Assembly: GCA_016872925.1 (NCBI GenBank)
Contig: VGYR01000005.1
Span: forward strand, 1 to 35,987
Length of the DNA stretch: 35,987 nucleotides
Source: Planctomycetota bacterium
GTDB taxonomy: Bacteria; Planctomycetota; Planctomycetia; Pirellulales; UBA1268
Direction of reading: 5' to 3'
Shown one piece after another: positions 26,601-33,294 of this stretch. A program made the translations under genes and the position numbers. The notes under the pieces are model-generated. The model searched no databases. It was not told the DNA's origin and worked only from the letters and a program-made list of their open reading frames with translations. Every line of letters begins with the position of its first letter. Position 1 is the first letter of the stretch.

Positions 26601-28258
26601 CGCTTCTCGGGGCCGGCCCAGCCGTTGATCTCGTGGCAGCCGTAGCAGCCGTACTGGCGGATCAGGTGATAGCCCTCGACGAGCTTCGGGGCGGGGGGCT
26701 CGGGGAAGCGTTCACTCGGCTCGAGATCCACGACCTGATGGTGGCACTTCAGGCAGCTCGACTCCTCGAACCGCTCGGGGAGCATCGGGTAGATCCAGTG
26801 GTGGTTGTTGAACCAGCCGTGCTCGTCATGCCACTCGTGGGCCTGCTTCGGGGTGTTCGGCGTGTGCGACGCCCACTTGAAGCTCGTGGAACTGCCCTGA
26901 CCCTGGTGGCAGATCGTGCAGCCGAAGTTCTTCATCGGATGCGGGCTGCCGTCGCTGACGAACAGGTCGAGACGCGGGTGGGTGGAATAGGGCTGCGGCA
27001 CGCCGCGCCGGACGGTGAGCGACAGCGGCGCCCCCCACTGCGGCGTGTCGAGCAGCGACGCGACGGCCATCTTGCGGGCCAGGGTCTTGCCGCCGCCGAC
27101 CGACTGGATCACGTCGCCGGCCTGCAGTCCGGCGACCGCGGCGGGCGACTCGGGCACGACGACGCTGATCGTCGGATCGTCGGGGTCGAACAGGCCCCGC
27201 GCCGCCAGCCGCATCCCGTAGGCCGCCTCCAGGGCCTCGTTGCCGTCGCCGGCGGCCGACGGCTTCTCGACCGGCGTCGCCAGGGTGACCTCGACCGCCT
27301 CGGCCTCCGGATAGCCCGGCTCCGTCGGTGCCCCCGGCAGCGACTTGTCCATCCCGCGGTGGCAGGTGATGCAGCGGTCGAAGCGGGCGACGTCGCGGAA
27401 GTTGTTGTTGAGCGTGAGTTGCGGGAGCCAGATCTGCTCGATCCTCAGCGGACCGTTGAAGGCGTCGAGCACGGGCAGCTCGAGCAGGCTCTTGCCGGCG
27501 TTCGGCCGGCGCTGCTCGAAGGTCTTCTGCAGCTGGGCGAGCTTGGCACGATGGTCGGCGACCGCCTTGGCGGCGTCGTCTTCCCCCTTGGTGATCCGGG
27601 CCAGCACGGCTTCGAGCCGCTTGCGGTGGGAGTTGGCGTCCTGGAAGGCGAGGTTCGCGGCCGTCACCTCCTCGCGCTTCGCGTCGGCGAGCGCCAGGAG
27701 CGCCGCCTGCCGGTCGGCGGGGGCCTCGTTCGAGACGGCGAGTTCGTAGTCAGCCCGGTTCTTGTCGAGTTCGGCCCGCCTGAGCTTGAGGGCGCCGGCC
27801 CGGCTGTCCTCGCGGAACTTCGTCCGGGCGACGATGTCCCGCAGCCGGGCAAGCAGGTCGCCACGGAGCACCAGCCGCTCCTCGGCGTCGCCCTGGGTGG
27901 CGAGCTGGTCCACGTCGTTCTCCGCCAGATCCGCCGCCTGGGCGTCGGTGGCGACGGTGCGAACCTCCGCGAGAAACGCCTTGGCGAGTTCGGCATCGAG
28001 CGGGGCCCGCCGGGCCAAGCCCAGCGCCGCCTCGAGTTCGTCACGCCGCGACTCGTAGGCCTTCGAATCCTGCTCGTCGATCCGTGCCGCGGCCGTCCAG
28101 GTCTCCAGGCCGCGGAACTCGCGGGCGTACTTCTTCCAGGGCCGATTGTGGTCGGCCGTGAGCATCAGGATCGTCGACACCAGGAGCGCCACGGCCGACG
28201 CCGCGAACACCACGTGCAGGCTCTTGAGGTTCCACCAGGTCTGTTCGGTTGCGGGCAT
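23678..28258 (-). CDS. Giant octaheme cytochrome c with coiled coil and PDZ domain
   Basis: A 1526-residue, N-terminally anchored periplasmic protein. One transmembrane helix (14-34) is followed by a helical, coiled-coil-like region (60-250). Eight CxxCH sites start at Cys296, 447, 502, 538, 742, 925, 1122 and 1379. A PDZ-like domain (about 343-420, with SPAAVAGLQAGDVIQSV) lies between hemes 1 and 2. Several heme domains end in a repeated W-L..P....MP pattern (near 660-676, 779-796, 1298-1318, 1412-1430), giving Met axial ligands. A HGHAGHGG-type His stretch lies at 970-993, and the C-terminus is Pro/Gln-rich. It follows the two cytochrome b genes, where cytochrome c1 would be, so it is probably the c-subunit of this Rieske/b complex. 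Confidence 0.92.
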   Translation of the reverse strand: MPATEQTWWNLKSLHVVFAASAVALLVSTILMLTADHNRPWKKYAREFRGLETWTAAARIDEQDSKAYESRRDELEAALGLARRAPLDAELAKAFLAEVRTVATDAQAADLAENDVDQLATQGDAEERLVLRGDLLARLRDIVARTKFREDSRAGALKLRRAELDKNRADYELAVSNEAPADRQAALLALADAKREEVTAANLAFQDANSHRKRLEAVLARITKGEDDAAKAVADHRAKLAQLQKTFEQRRPNAGKSLLELPVLDAFNGPLRIEQIWLPQLTLNNNFRDVARFDRCITCHRGMDKSLPGAPTEPGYPEAEAVEVTLATPVEKPSAAGDGNEALEAAYGMRLAARGLFDPDDPTISVVVPESPAAVAGLQAGDVIQSVGGGKTLARKMAVASLLDTPQWGAPLSLTVRRGVPQPYSTHPRLDLFVSDGSPHPMKNFGCTICHQGQGSSTSFKWASHTPNTPKQAHEWHDEHGWFNNHHWIYPMLPERFEESSCLKCHHQVVDLEPSERFPEPPAPKLVEGYHLIRQYGCYGCHEINGWAGPEKRIGPDMRVEPTFHEAAEALASDPAIAEMGDTFVRWVADVRSGPDSRESRNRLRDAIERDAAEGAGARLSPRSHQMAVLLKDPETPGTLPKVGPSLRHLSSKLGFDWLYAWLRNPQEFRPSTKMPRFFGLWSHLEGKQLEESRRYEPLEIRSMVHYLTESSAPFEYVKPFEGITAAADAARGRKVVQLRGCLACHQHDDFPEATSTHGPNLSRIGAKAASHPQGKQWLYSWLREPSRYHPKTIMPNVLLEPVPLADGTVSDPAADATEYLMGSGRDWKPAAEWMVETLGGEVPFAMASANSMTTEERAALDELALMYLKERFTVVRAQEVLERGIDAGAAIQGDERMLAGLAGPDRDRQLLAYVGKKTINKLACYSCHDIPGFEDGKPAGAALADWGRKDPSRIAFEQASHFVMHQLAHGHAGHGGHAGHGGHAAHGQPGDHGAGAETGDDALTPKLAYELAEEGLHVDPESVDPDTGYFLEKLLGHEREGFLWQKLRAPRSYDYKKAENKTYNERYRMPQFPFDEKQREAVMTFVLGLVAEPPAPQYVHKPGPREQARLDGLVVAEQYNCGGCHTLRMDRWDLRYKPESLGEAPAFADYPFLSPHFSPDQVAASLATDRQGRRRTTLVGMPTLDPETGKPQVVDEDGVPIEPDDTESVAHRPFALWQDTLVDGEPRTVGAQNLLVPDDAVAAGRHYPGWGGDLARLLFPVVIADEKQVNPNVKPDDAWGWLPPPLVGEGKKVQSAWLHKFLLNPHPIRPPAVLRMPKFHFDSAKAAALVNYFAAVDGAEYPYVYDPRLDDASLAAAERSHPGHLQGALKIVTNNNYCVKCHLIGDYTPPGSVKALAPQLQRVHERLRPDYVHGWIANPKRFLPYTGMPVNIPFNQPVSQDLYAGSSEQQVDALTDLLMHFDAFAKQNLSLEAFLRQQPVAPQPGQQPQPGQQPAAPRAAAQPFPAPQAGPLSSVRSSPEAAVLN

Positions 28259-28312
28259 TGCGGTTTCGGGTTCGTTGCGAGTGTGTGCAGCGGCTTGGAC
28301 GTCGGTCGCGAC

Positions 28313-28335
28313 GCTGGCCGGCGCGACCGGCCAGC
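28313..28335 (-). promoter_or_regulatory. GC-rich intra-operon hairpin after the cytochrome b gene
   Basis: A perfect 9-base inverted repeat (GCTGGCCGG / CCGGCCAGC) with a 5-base loop sits immediately after the stop of the subunit-IV-like gene and 55 bases before the octaheme start. There is no T tract on the minus strand, so it is not a classical terminator. An mRNA processing or stability element is more likely. Confidence 0.55.
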
Positions 28336-28336
28336 C

Positions 28337-29662
28337 TCAGAAGTTCAGGGAGATCTCGGGCATGCTGATGATGTACTTCAGGTTGAAGCTCCAGCGGAGG
28401 ATCATCTTGATCGGCAGGGTGAGCATCAGGAGCATCATGTTCGCCATGATCATGTAGCGGACGAGGCCCATCTTCGCGAAGTAGCCGCGGAACACCGTGA
28501 CCGCCAGGAGCGGCGGCAGGAGGAGCAGGTAGGCGCCCATCAGGAGCAGGCCCGGCGCCTCGCGGAGCAGGATGGTGCCCGCCTGCACGAGGCCGCTCGC
28601 CCCCGGCGACGCCTTGGGCAGCGGCCGGTCGAGCAGGTTCACCCAGAACATCTGCGGCAGGTCGACGTTGTTGAGCACCTCGACCTTGTAGGGCGTCCAG
28701 TACTCGAACGGACCGAAGAAGTTCCAGTTCGGCCCGCGGAGGAAGGTGCCCAGGATGATGAGCGTGATCCAGAGCACGAAGAACCCGAACTGGTACGTCA
28801 GGTAGGCGAACTTCCGCTCTTCGATCGAGTAGTAGCCGTTCCCCTTCTTGTTGAAGTCGAGGTACGGCATCGCCATCAGCCCGAAGATCACGAGGCTGGG
28901 CAGCACCACGCCGGCGTACCAGGGGTCGAAGTAGACGAGCATCTCCTGGAGCCCCAGGAAGTACCACGGCGCCTTGGACGGATTCGGCGTCTTCACGCTG
29001 CTGGCCGGCTCCTCGAGCGGCGCCTGCAGGAAGATCGCCCACACCAGCAGGAAGGCCGACACGGCCACCATGCAGATCAGTTCCGTGTAGACGAGGTCGG
29101 GCCAGACCAGCACCTTCTCGTCGTTCTCCTTCTCGACGGTGGGGAGACCCTGGGCGATCCGCTCGTCGTTGACGACGGCCTGCTTGGTGGCCAGCCAGGT
29201 GAAGAAGGCGAGCAGGAACACGAGCCCCACGATAGGCACGTTGTCGGGCTTCATCACGATCGAGGCGAAGTTCTCGTCGGCCATCGAGAGCCCCATCAGC
29301 ACCAGCATCGCGTTGAGGATCGCCCAGGCGACCATGGGGCGGACGAAGAACTTCCGGAACACGAACAGCACCGTCAGCAGGGCGACCGTGCCGAGCGTGT
29401 AGAGCACCGGGCCGGAGAGATTGTTGACCAGCCCCCGCACCGACGCGGGGAGCGCCGGCACCATGCTCGAAGAGCCGGAGAGGGCCAGGCTCGCCAGCAC
29501 CATCATCACCACGGCGACGGCCGTCCAGACCAGGGCCCAGCCGACCTGCCCCTTCTTCCGCCAGAGGATCAGCGCCGCGATCCCGTTCATGATCGCGATC
29601 GCGGAGTAGTAGCCGCCCAGGAAGCCGGCGACGTCCTTCAGGAAAAAGCCGTTGGAATGCAT
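28337..29662 (-). CDS. Cytochrome b C-terminal half (subunit-IV-like) with extra N-terminal membrane domain
   Basis: A 441-residue membrane protein. The C-terminal part (about 190-441) resembles the C-terminal half of cytochrome b / subunit IV of quinol:cytochrome c reductases, with the Qo-site signature P-NPSKAPWYFLGLQEML (APWY at 231-234). This form is like Firmicute-type menaquinol complexes rather than PEWY. Upstream, residues 1-165 add about five further transmembrane helices with no family I recognise, and two more helices follow the subunit-IV core. Ten base pairs separate it from the b6-like gene. It binds quinol together with that protein. Confidence 0.88.
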   Translation of the reverse strand: MHSNGFFLKDVAGFLGGYYSAIAIMNGIAALILWRKKGQVGWALVWTAVAVVMMVLASLALSGSSSMVPALPASVRGLVNNLSGPVLYTLGTVALLTVLFVFRKFFVRPMVAWAILNAMLVLMGLSMADENFASIVMKPDNVPIVGLVFLLAFFTWLATKQAVVNDERIAQGLPTVEKENDEKVLVWPDLVYTELICMVAVSAFLLVWAIFLQAPLEEPASSVKTPNPSKAPWYFLGLQEMLVYFDPWYAGVVLPSLVIFGLMAMPYLDFNKKGNGYYSIEERKFAYLTYQFGFFVLWITLIILGTFLRGPNWNFFGPFEYWTPYKVEVLNNVDLPQMFWVNLLDRPLPKASPGASGLVQAGTILLREAPGLLLMGAYLLLLPPLLAVTVFRGYFAKMGLVRYMIMANMMLLMLTLPIKMILRWSFNLKYIISMPEISLNF

Positions 29663-29672
29663 GACGGGAGAC

Positions 29673-30446
29673 TCACAGCGGCCCGCTGATGCCGCCGTCC
29701 TTTCGCACGCGCCAGAAGTGGATCGCCAGCAGGAGCGCGACGGCCAGCGGAATCGCGATGCAGTGCAGCACGTAGAAGCGGTTGAGCGTCTCCTCCCCCA
29801 CGAAGCGGGCGCCGAGCAGCCCGAAGCGGGCGTCGGAGGCGTCGGTGATCATGTCGATGCCGCCCACCGTGAGCAGCTGCTGCCCCGGCCCCTCGTAGCC
29901 GAGGAAGGGAGTCGCGCGGGCCATGTTCGAGCCCACCGTGATCGCCCAGATCGCGAGCTGATCCCAGGGCAGCAGGTAGCCGGTGAACGACAGCAGCAGC
30001 GTGAGCAACAGCAGGATCACGCCGACCACCCAGTTGAACTCCCGGGGGGGCTTGTAGCTGCCGGTGAGGAACACCCGGTACATGTGCAGCCAGGTGGTGA
30101 TCACCATCGCGTGCGCACCCCAGCGGTGGAGTTCGCGGAGAATCCCGAGGCTGGTGACGTCGCGGAGGGCCAGGATGTCGTTGTAGGCCCACTCCAGCGT
30201 GGGGCGGTAGTAGAACATCAGCAGCACGCCCGTGACCGTTTCCACCAGGAACAGGAAGAACGTGACGCCCCCCATGCACCAGGTGAACGACAGGGCGATG
30301 CCCTGCTTCTTGATCGACACGGGGTGCAGGTGGAGGAAGAAGTTGGTGAGCATCACCACGATCCGGTTCCGCCGATCGAGCGGCATCGGATGGCGGAAGA
30401 TGCTCTTCCAGATCTGGGAGTTGCGGATGGTCTCGCCGATGGCCAT
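29673..30446 (-). CDS. Cytochrome b6-type protein (N-terminal half of cytochrome b)
   Basis: A 257-residue, four-helix cytochrome b. Heme ligands are His107 (ELHRWGAH), His121 ([10 protein letters not shown]), His228 and His243, with the 14/15 spacing of b6. Further family blocks are [19 protein letters not shown] and a C-terminal [10 protein letters not shown]. Cys57 in WCMGG aligns with the cysteine that holds the extra covalent heme c in b6 and Firmicute QcrB, so a high-spin heme c(i) is likely. Together with the downstream subunit-IV-like protein and the Rieske protein it forms a split-b quinol oxidase. Confidence 0.94.
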   Translation of the reverse strand: MAIGETIRNSQIWKSIFRHPMPLDRRNRIVVMLTNFFLHLHPVSIKKQGIALSFTWCMGGVTFFLFLVETVTGVLLMFYYRPTLEWAYNDILALRDVTSLGILRELHRWGAHAMVITTWLHMYRVFLTGSYKPPREFNWVVGVILLLLTLLLSFTGYLLPWDQLAIWAITVGSNMARATPFLGYEGPGQQLLTVGGIDMITDASDARFGLLGARFVGEETLNRFYVLHCIAIPLAVALLLAIHFWRVRKDGGISGPL

Positions 30447-30467
30447 GGTCTGCTCGTCGTCCCTTCG

Positions 30468-31541
30468 TCAGACGGTCACGTACGATTCGGGGTCGGCCCA
30501 CTGGCCGAGCTCCTCCTGGAACGTCCTGCTCTTGTCGATCTCGAGCTGCCCGTCGTCGGCGATGCGGATCGCATACCGCTCCAGCGGCCGTGGCGCGGGC
30601 CCCTCGAAGTTGACGCCGTCCTTGTAGAAGCCGCTGCCGTGGCAGGGGCACTTGAACTTCTGCTCCGCCTCGAGCCAGCTCGGCGTGCAGCCCAGGTGCG
30701 TGCAGACCGTCTTCAGGGCGTAGATCTGCTGCTGCCCGTTGAAGTCGCCGTTCACCACCCAGACGCCGTACTGCGGCACGTACTTCGTCTCGACCTTGCC
30801 GGACGGGAAGCCGTCCTTGAAGCCCACCTTGAACTTGCTGGGGGGCTCCGCAAGCACGTTGGGGAACATGAATCGCGCCAGCCCGAGCGTGAACAGGCCG
30901 CTGGTGACCGACAGGGCCGTGAAGCCCAGTGCCATCGCCGAACCCAGGGCGATCTGCAGGAACCCGCGGCGGTCTTCCGCCTCCTCCCCCTTCTTCGCCG
31001 GCTTGACCGGCTTCGGGGGCACGGTGGCGACGGTCCGTGGCGGAGCGGCCCGCTCTTCGGCCGGCTTCGGCTCGCGCGGCTTCGGCGCCGGTCGCGTCGG
31101 CGCATCGGCCTTACTGACCGGTCCGGGCTTCGCCCCGGCGCGGGCAGCTGCGAGGATGCTCGCGGTATCCCGCTGCACTCCGGTCTTCGGGCCACCGACG
31201 GCAGCGGCAGGCTTCGCGGCCGCCGGCTTGGCCGGCGCCGCCTTGGCCGCGGCAGCCGGCTTCGCGGCCGGAGCGGCGGCGGGCGCATCGCCTGCCTCCT
31301 TCTTCGCGCGGGCCATGGCGAGGATGTCGGCCACGCTCGGACGAGCACCCCCTGCGGCAGGCTTCGCGGCAGGAGCGGACTTCGGCGCGGCCGGCTTTTC
31401 GGCGGCGGTGGTGGCGGCCGGCTCCGCAGCCGATTCGGCGGGCTGATCAGCCGGGGCCGCCGGCGCAGCGGTTCCCTTGCCGTCTGCAGCCCGGGCGGCC
31501 GCCAGAATCTCCGCCACCGACATCTTCTTCTTGTCTGCCAT
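30468..31541 (-). CDS. Rieske 2Fe-2S protein with long repeat-bearing cytoplasmic N-terminus
   Basis: A 357-residue protein. The C-terminal Rieske domain (about 235-345) has CTHLGC (Cys280, His282) and CPCHGS (Cys298, His301), plus disulfide cysteines 285 and 300. One transmembrane helix (194-222) follows a twin-arginine-like RRGFLQ (191-196). The first 190 residues are Ala/Pro/Lys-rich and contain three copies of an amphipathic motif: SVAEILAAARA (8-18), SVADILAMARA (69-79) and TASILAAARA (126-135). These lie on the cytoplasmic side and are far longer than in a normal 160-200-residue Rieske protein. It transfers electrons from quinol to the c-type subunit. First gene of the respiratory cluster. 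Confidence 0.94.
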   Translation of the reverse strand: MADKKKMSVAEILAAARAADGKGTAAPAAPADQPAESAAEPAATTAAEKPAAPKSAPAAKPAAGGARPSVADILAMARAKKEAGDAPAAAPAAKPAAAAKAAPAKPAAAKPAAAVGGPKTGVQRDTASILAAARAGAKPGPVSKADAPTRPAPKPREPKPAEERAAPPRTVATVPPKPVKPAKKGEEAEDRRGFLQIALGSAMALGFTALSVTSGLFTLGLARFMFPNVLAEPPSKFKVGFKDGFPSGKVETKYVPQYGVWVVNGDFNGQQQIYALKTVCTHLGCTPSWLEAEQKFKCPCHGSGFYKDGVNFEGPAPRPLERYAIRIADDGQLEIDKSRTFQEELGQWADPESYVTV

Positions 31542-31642
31542 GGATCAATGGCCTCTGCGCGGAGGCATCCCTGCCACCGGGACGGACACCCACTGGCGGA
31601 ACGCGGGACCGCGTAAAAAGCATGTTTCGGCCGCGTTTGCGC

Positions 31643-31668
31643 GAGTTCGTGATTTTTTTCACGAACTC
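31643..31668. promoter_or_regulatory. Perfect palindrome with T6 loop, CRP-like GTGA-N6-TCAC core
   Basis: GAGTTCGTGA, six T, TCACGAACTC: a perfect 10-base inverted repeat. The core GTGA-N6-TCAC equals the half-site spacing recognised by CRP/FNR-family regulators. It starts where transcription from the predicted leftward promoter would begin, so binding there would favour repression; alternatively it folds as a hairpin at the 5' end of the mRNA. Confidence 0.6.
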
Positions 31669-31674
31669 CTCTTT

Positions 31675-31702
31675 ACTGTATCTGGGCCCCCTGAACTGTC
31701 AA
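31675..31702 (-). promoter_or_regulatory. Sigma70-like promoter for the Rieske/cytochrome operon
   Basis: On the minus strand a perfect -35 TTGACA (31697-31702), a 16-base spacer and a -10 TACAGT (31675-31680). The predicted start near 31668 would give a leader of about 127 nucleotides before the Rieske ATG. It falls right at the edge of the adjoining palindrome. Confidence 0.55.
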
Positions 31703-31929
31703 CGTCGCTGGACCTGCCGCGACCCCCTCGTCCGGGAGGTTTGCCGCGTTCCGCAGCGGCATTCGTGGCCCGTCGGATCCTCCCCACCCCGTGCCGACCG
31801 TCGACAGACCCACGCCACGGGCGCCGCCGAGAGCCGGTTCGTTCGGTACAACCACGGTCCGCGGGCGTCGTCCGTCGCCAGGAGGGCGACGCCGCTGTGC
31901 CACCTCCCCCATCCTCGAGGACTCACCCC

Positions 31930-33294
31930 GTGCCCGCATCCCGCCGCGTTCTCGTCGTGGGGGGCGGCGGCAGGGAGCACGCCCTCGCCTGGAAACTCGC
32001 GGGCGACGGCGCCGAGGTGCTCGTCGCTCCCGGCAACGCCGGCACGGCGGCCGTGGCCGAAAACGTTCCCATGGCGGCCACCGATGTGGCCGGACTGCTC
32101 GACGTTGCCCGCTGTCGCGGCATCGACCTCACCGTCGTCGGCCCGGAGGCGCCACTCGTGGCGGGGATCGTCGACGAGTTCACCGCGGCCGGCCTGCGGA
32201 TCTTCGGTCCCACGAAGCGGGCGGCGGCGATCGAGGGCAGCAAGTCGTTCTGCAAGCAGATCCTCCATCGCGGCGACGTCCCGACCGCGATGTACCGGGA
32301 GTTTCGCTCCGCGGCCCGGGCCCGCGAGCATCTGGAAGCCCGCGAGGACATGCCGGTGGTGATCAAGGCCGACGGCCTCGCCGCGGGCAAGGGGGTGTTC
32401 GTCTGCCAGAACCGCGCCGAGGCCTCGGCCGCCGTGTCCAGCCTCGCGTCCGACCCGCTGCTGGCCGCGGCCGCCGGGAGCATTCTCGTCGAGGAGCGGC
32501 TCGACGGCGTCGAGGTGAGCGTGCTGGCGATCACCGACGGCCGCACGATCGTGACGCTCCCGCCGCTCCAGGATCACAAGGCGGCCCACGACGACGACCA
32601 GGGGCCGAACACGGGGGGCATGGGCGCCTACTGCCCCACCCCCTTCGTCGACGACGCGCTGCTCGCCGAGATCGAGGGGCGGATCCTGGTGCCCACGGTC
32701 CACGCGATGCGGCGGGCGAAGGTGCCGTTTCAGGGGGTGCTCTATGCTGGGCTGATGATCACCGCGCAGGGGCCGAAGGTGCTCGAGTTCAACGCCCGGT
32801 TCGGGGATCCGGAGTGCGAGCCGCTGCTGATGCGGATGGAGTCGAGCCTGCTGGAACTGCTCGACGCCACCGTCGACCGCCGGCTCGACGCCTGCGCAGC
32901 CCCGCGGTGGCGCGAGGGGGCCGCGGTGAGCGTGGTGATGGCCAGCGCCGGATACCCCGGTGCGGTCACCAAGGGACAGCCGATCCGGGGGCTGGAGGCG
33001 GCCGCGGGGCTGCCGGACGTGCAGGTGTTCCACGCGGCCACGCGGCATCTCGACGGGCAGGTCGTCGCCGACGGTGGGCGGGTGCTGGCCGTGACGGCGC
33101 TCGGGCCGTCGCTCGGCCGCGCGAAGCTGCACGCCTACACGGCCGTCAAGGAGATCCGCTGGCAGGGAGCGTGGTGCCGCAAGGACATCGCCGACAAGGG
33201 GCTGCGGCGGGAGCGGGACCTGCTTGCGGCCGAGGCCGTCAGCCAGGAATCCCCGGCAGACGACACCACGAGCCCGGAGCCCGCCACGTCATGA
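31930..33294 (+). CDS. purD: Phosphoribosylamine-glycine ligase
   Basis: A 454-residue ATP-grasp enzyme making GAR from phosphoribosylamine, glycine and ATP in purine synthesis. Domains in order: N-terminal Rossmann-like (VLVVGGGGREHALAWKL), PGNAGT, TVVGPEAPLVAGI, ATP-grasp loop VIKADGLAAGKGVFV, then GVEVSVLAITDG, QDHKAAHDDDQGPNTGGMGAYCPTP split around the catalytic loop, and the metal-binding LEFNARFGDPE. The GTG at 31930 places VLVVGGGGRE normally; the frame is open further upstream but without family similarity. Overlaps the next gene by ATGA. Confidence 0.95.
   Translation: MPASRRVLVVGGGGREHALAWKLAGDGAEVLVAPGNAGTAAVAENVPMAATDVAGLLDVARCRGIDLTVVGPEAPLVAGIVDEFTAAGLRIFGPTKRAAAIEGSKSFCKQILHRGDVPTAMYREFRSAARAREHLEAREDMPVVIKADGLAAGKGVFVCQNRAEASAAVSSLASDPLLAAAAGSILVEERLDGVEVSVLAITDGRTIVTLPPLQDHKAAHDDDQGPNTGGMGAYCPTPFVDDALLAEIEGRILVPTVHAMRRAKVPFQGVLYAGLMITAQGPKVLEFNARFGDPECEPLLMRMESSLLELLDATVDRRLDACAAPRWREGAAVSVVMASAGYPGAVTKGQPIRGLEAAAGLPDVQVFHAATRHLDGQVVADGGRVLAVTALGPSLGRAKLHAYTAVKEIRWQGAWCRKDIADKGLRRERDLLAAEAVSQESPADDTTSPEPATS

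Larger units (their letters stand above)
31542..31929. other. Divergent intergenic region between the respiratory cluster and purD
   Basis: About 390 bases without a gene. It is locally AT-richer (31610-31685) than the rest of the window. It holds the minus-strand promoter and palindrome listed separately; the purD-proximal part (31720-31929) is GC-rich and shows no clear promoter. Confidence 0.6.

Noticed and set aside
23789-29689. A 1966-codon open frame on the plus strand, antisense to the octaheme and cytochrome b genes
   Set aside because: It is an artefact of extreme GC and codon bias: the translation is low-complexity Arg/Gly/Val/His-rich with no domain, while the minus strand has clear heme motifs and membrane helices.
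31643-31668. The palindrome as a rho-independent terminator
   Set aside because: It lies upstream of both flanking genes, its T run is in the loop rather than after the stem, and it abuts a good promoter; an operator or 5' hairpin fits better.
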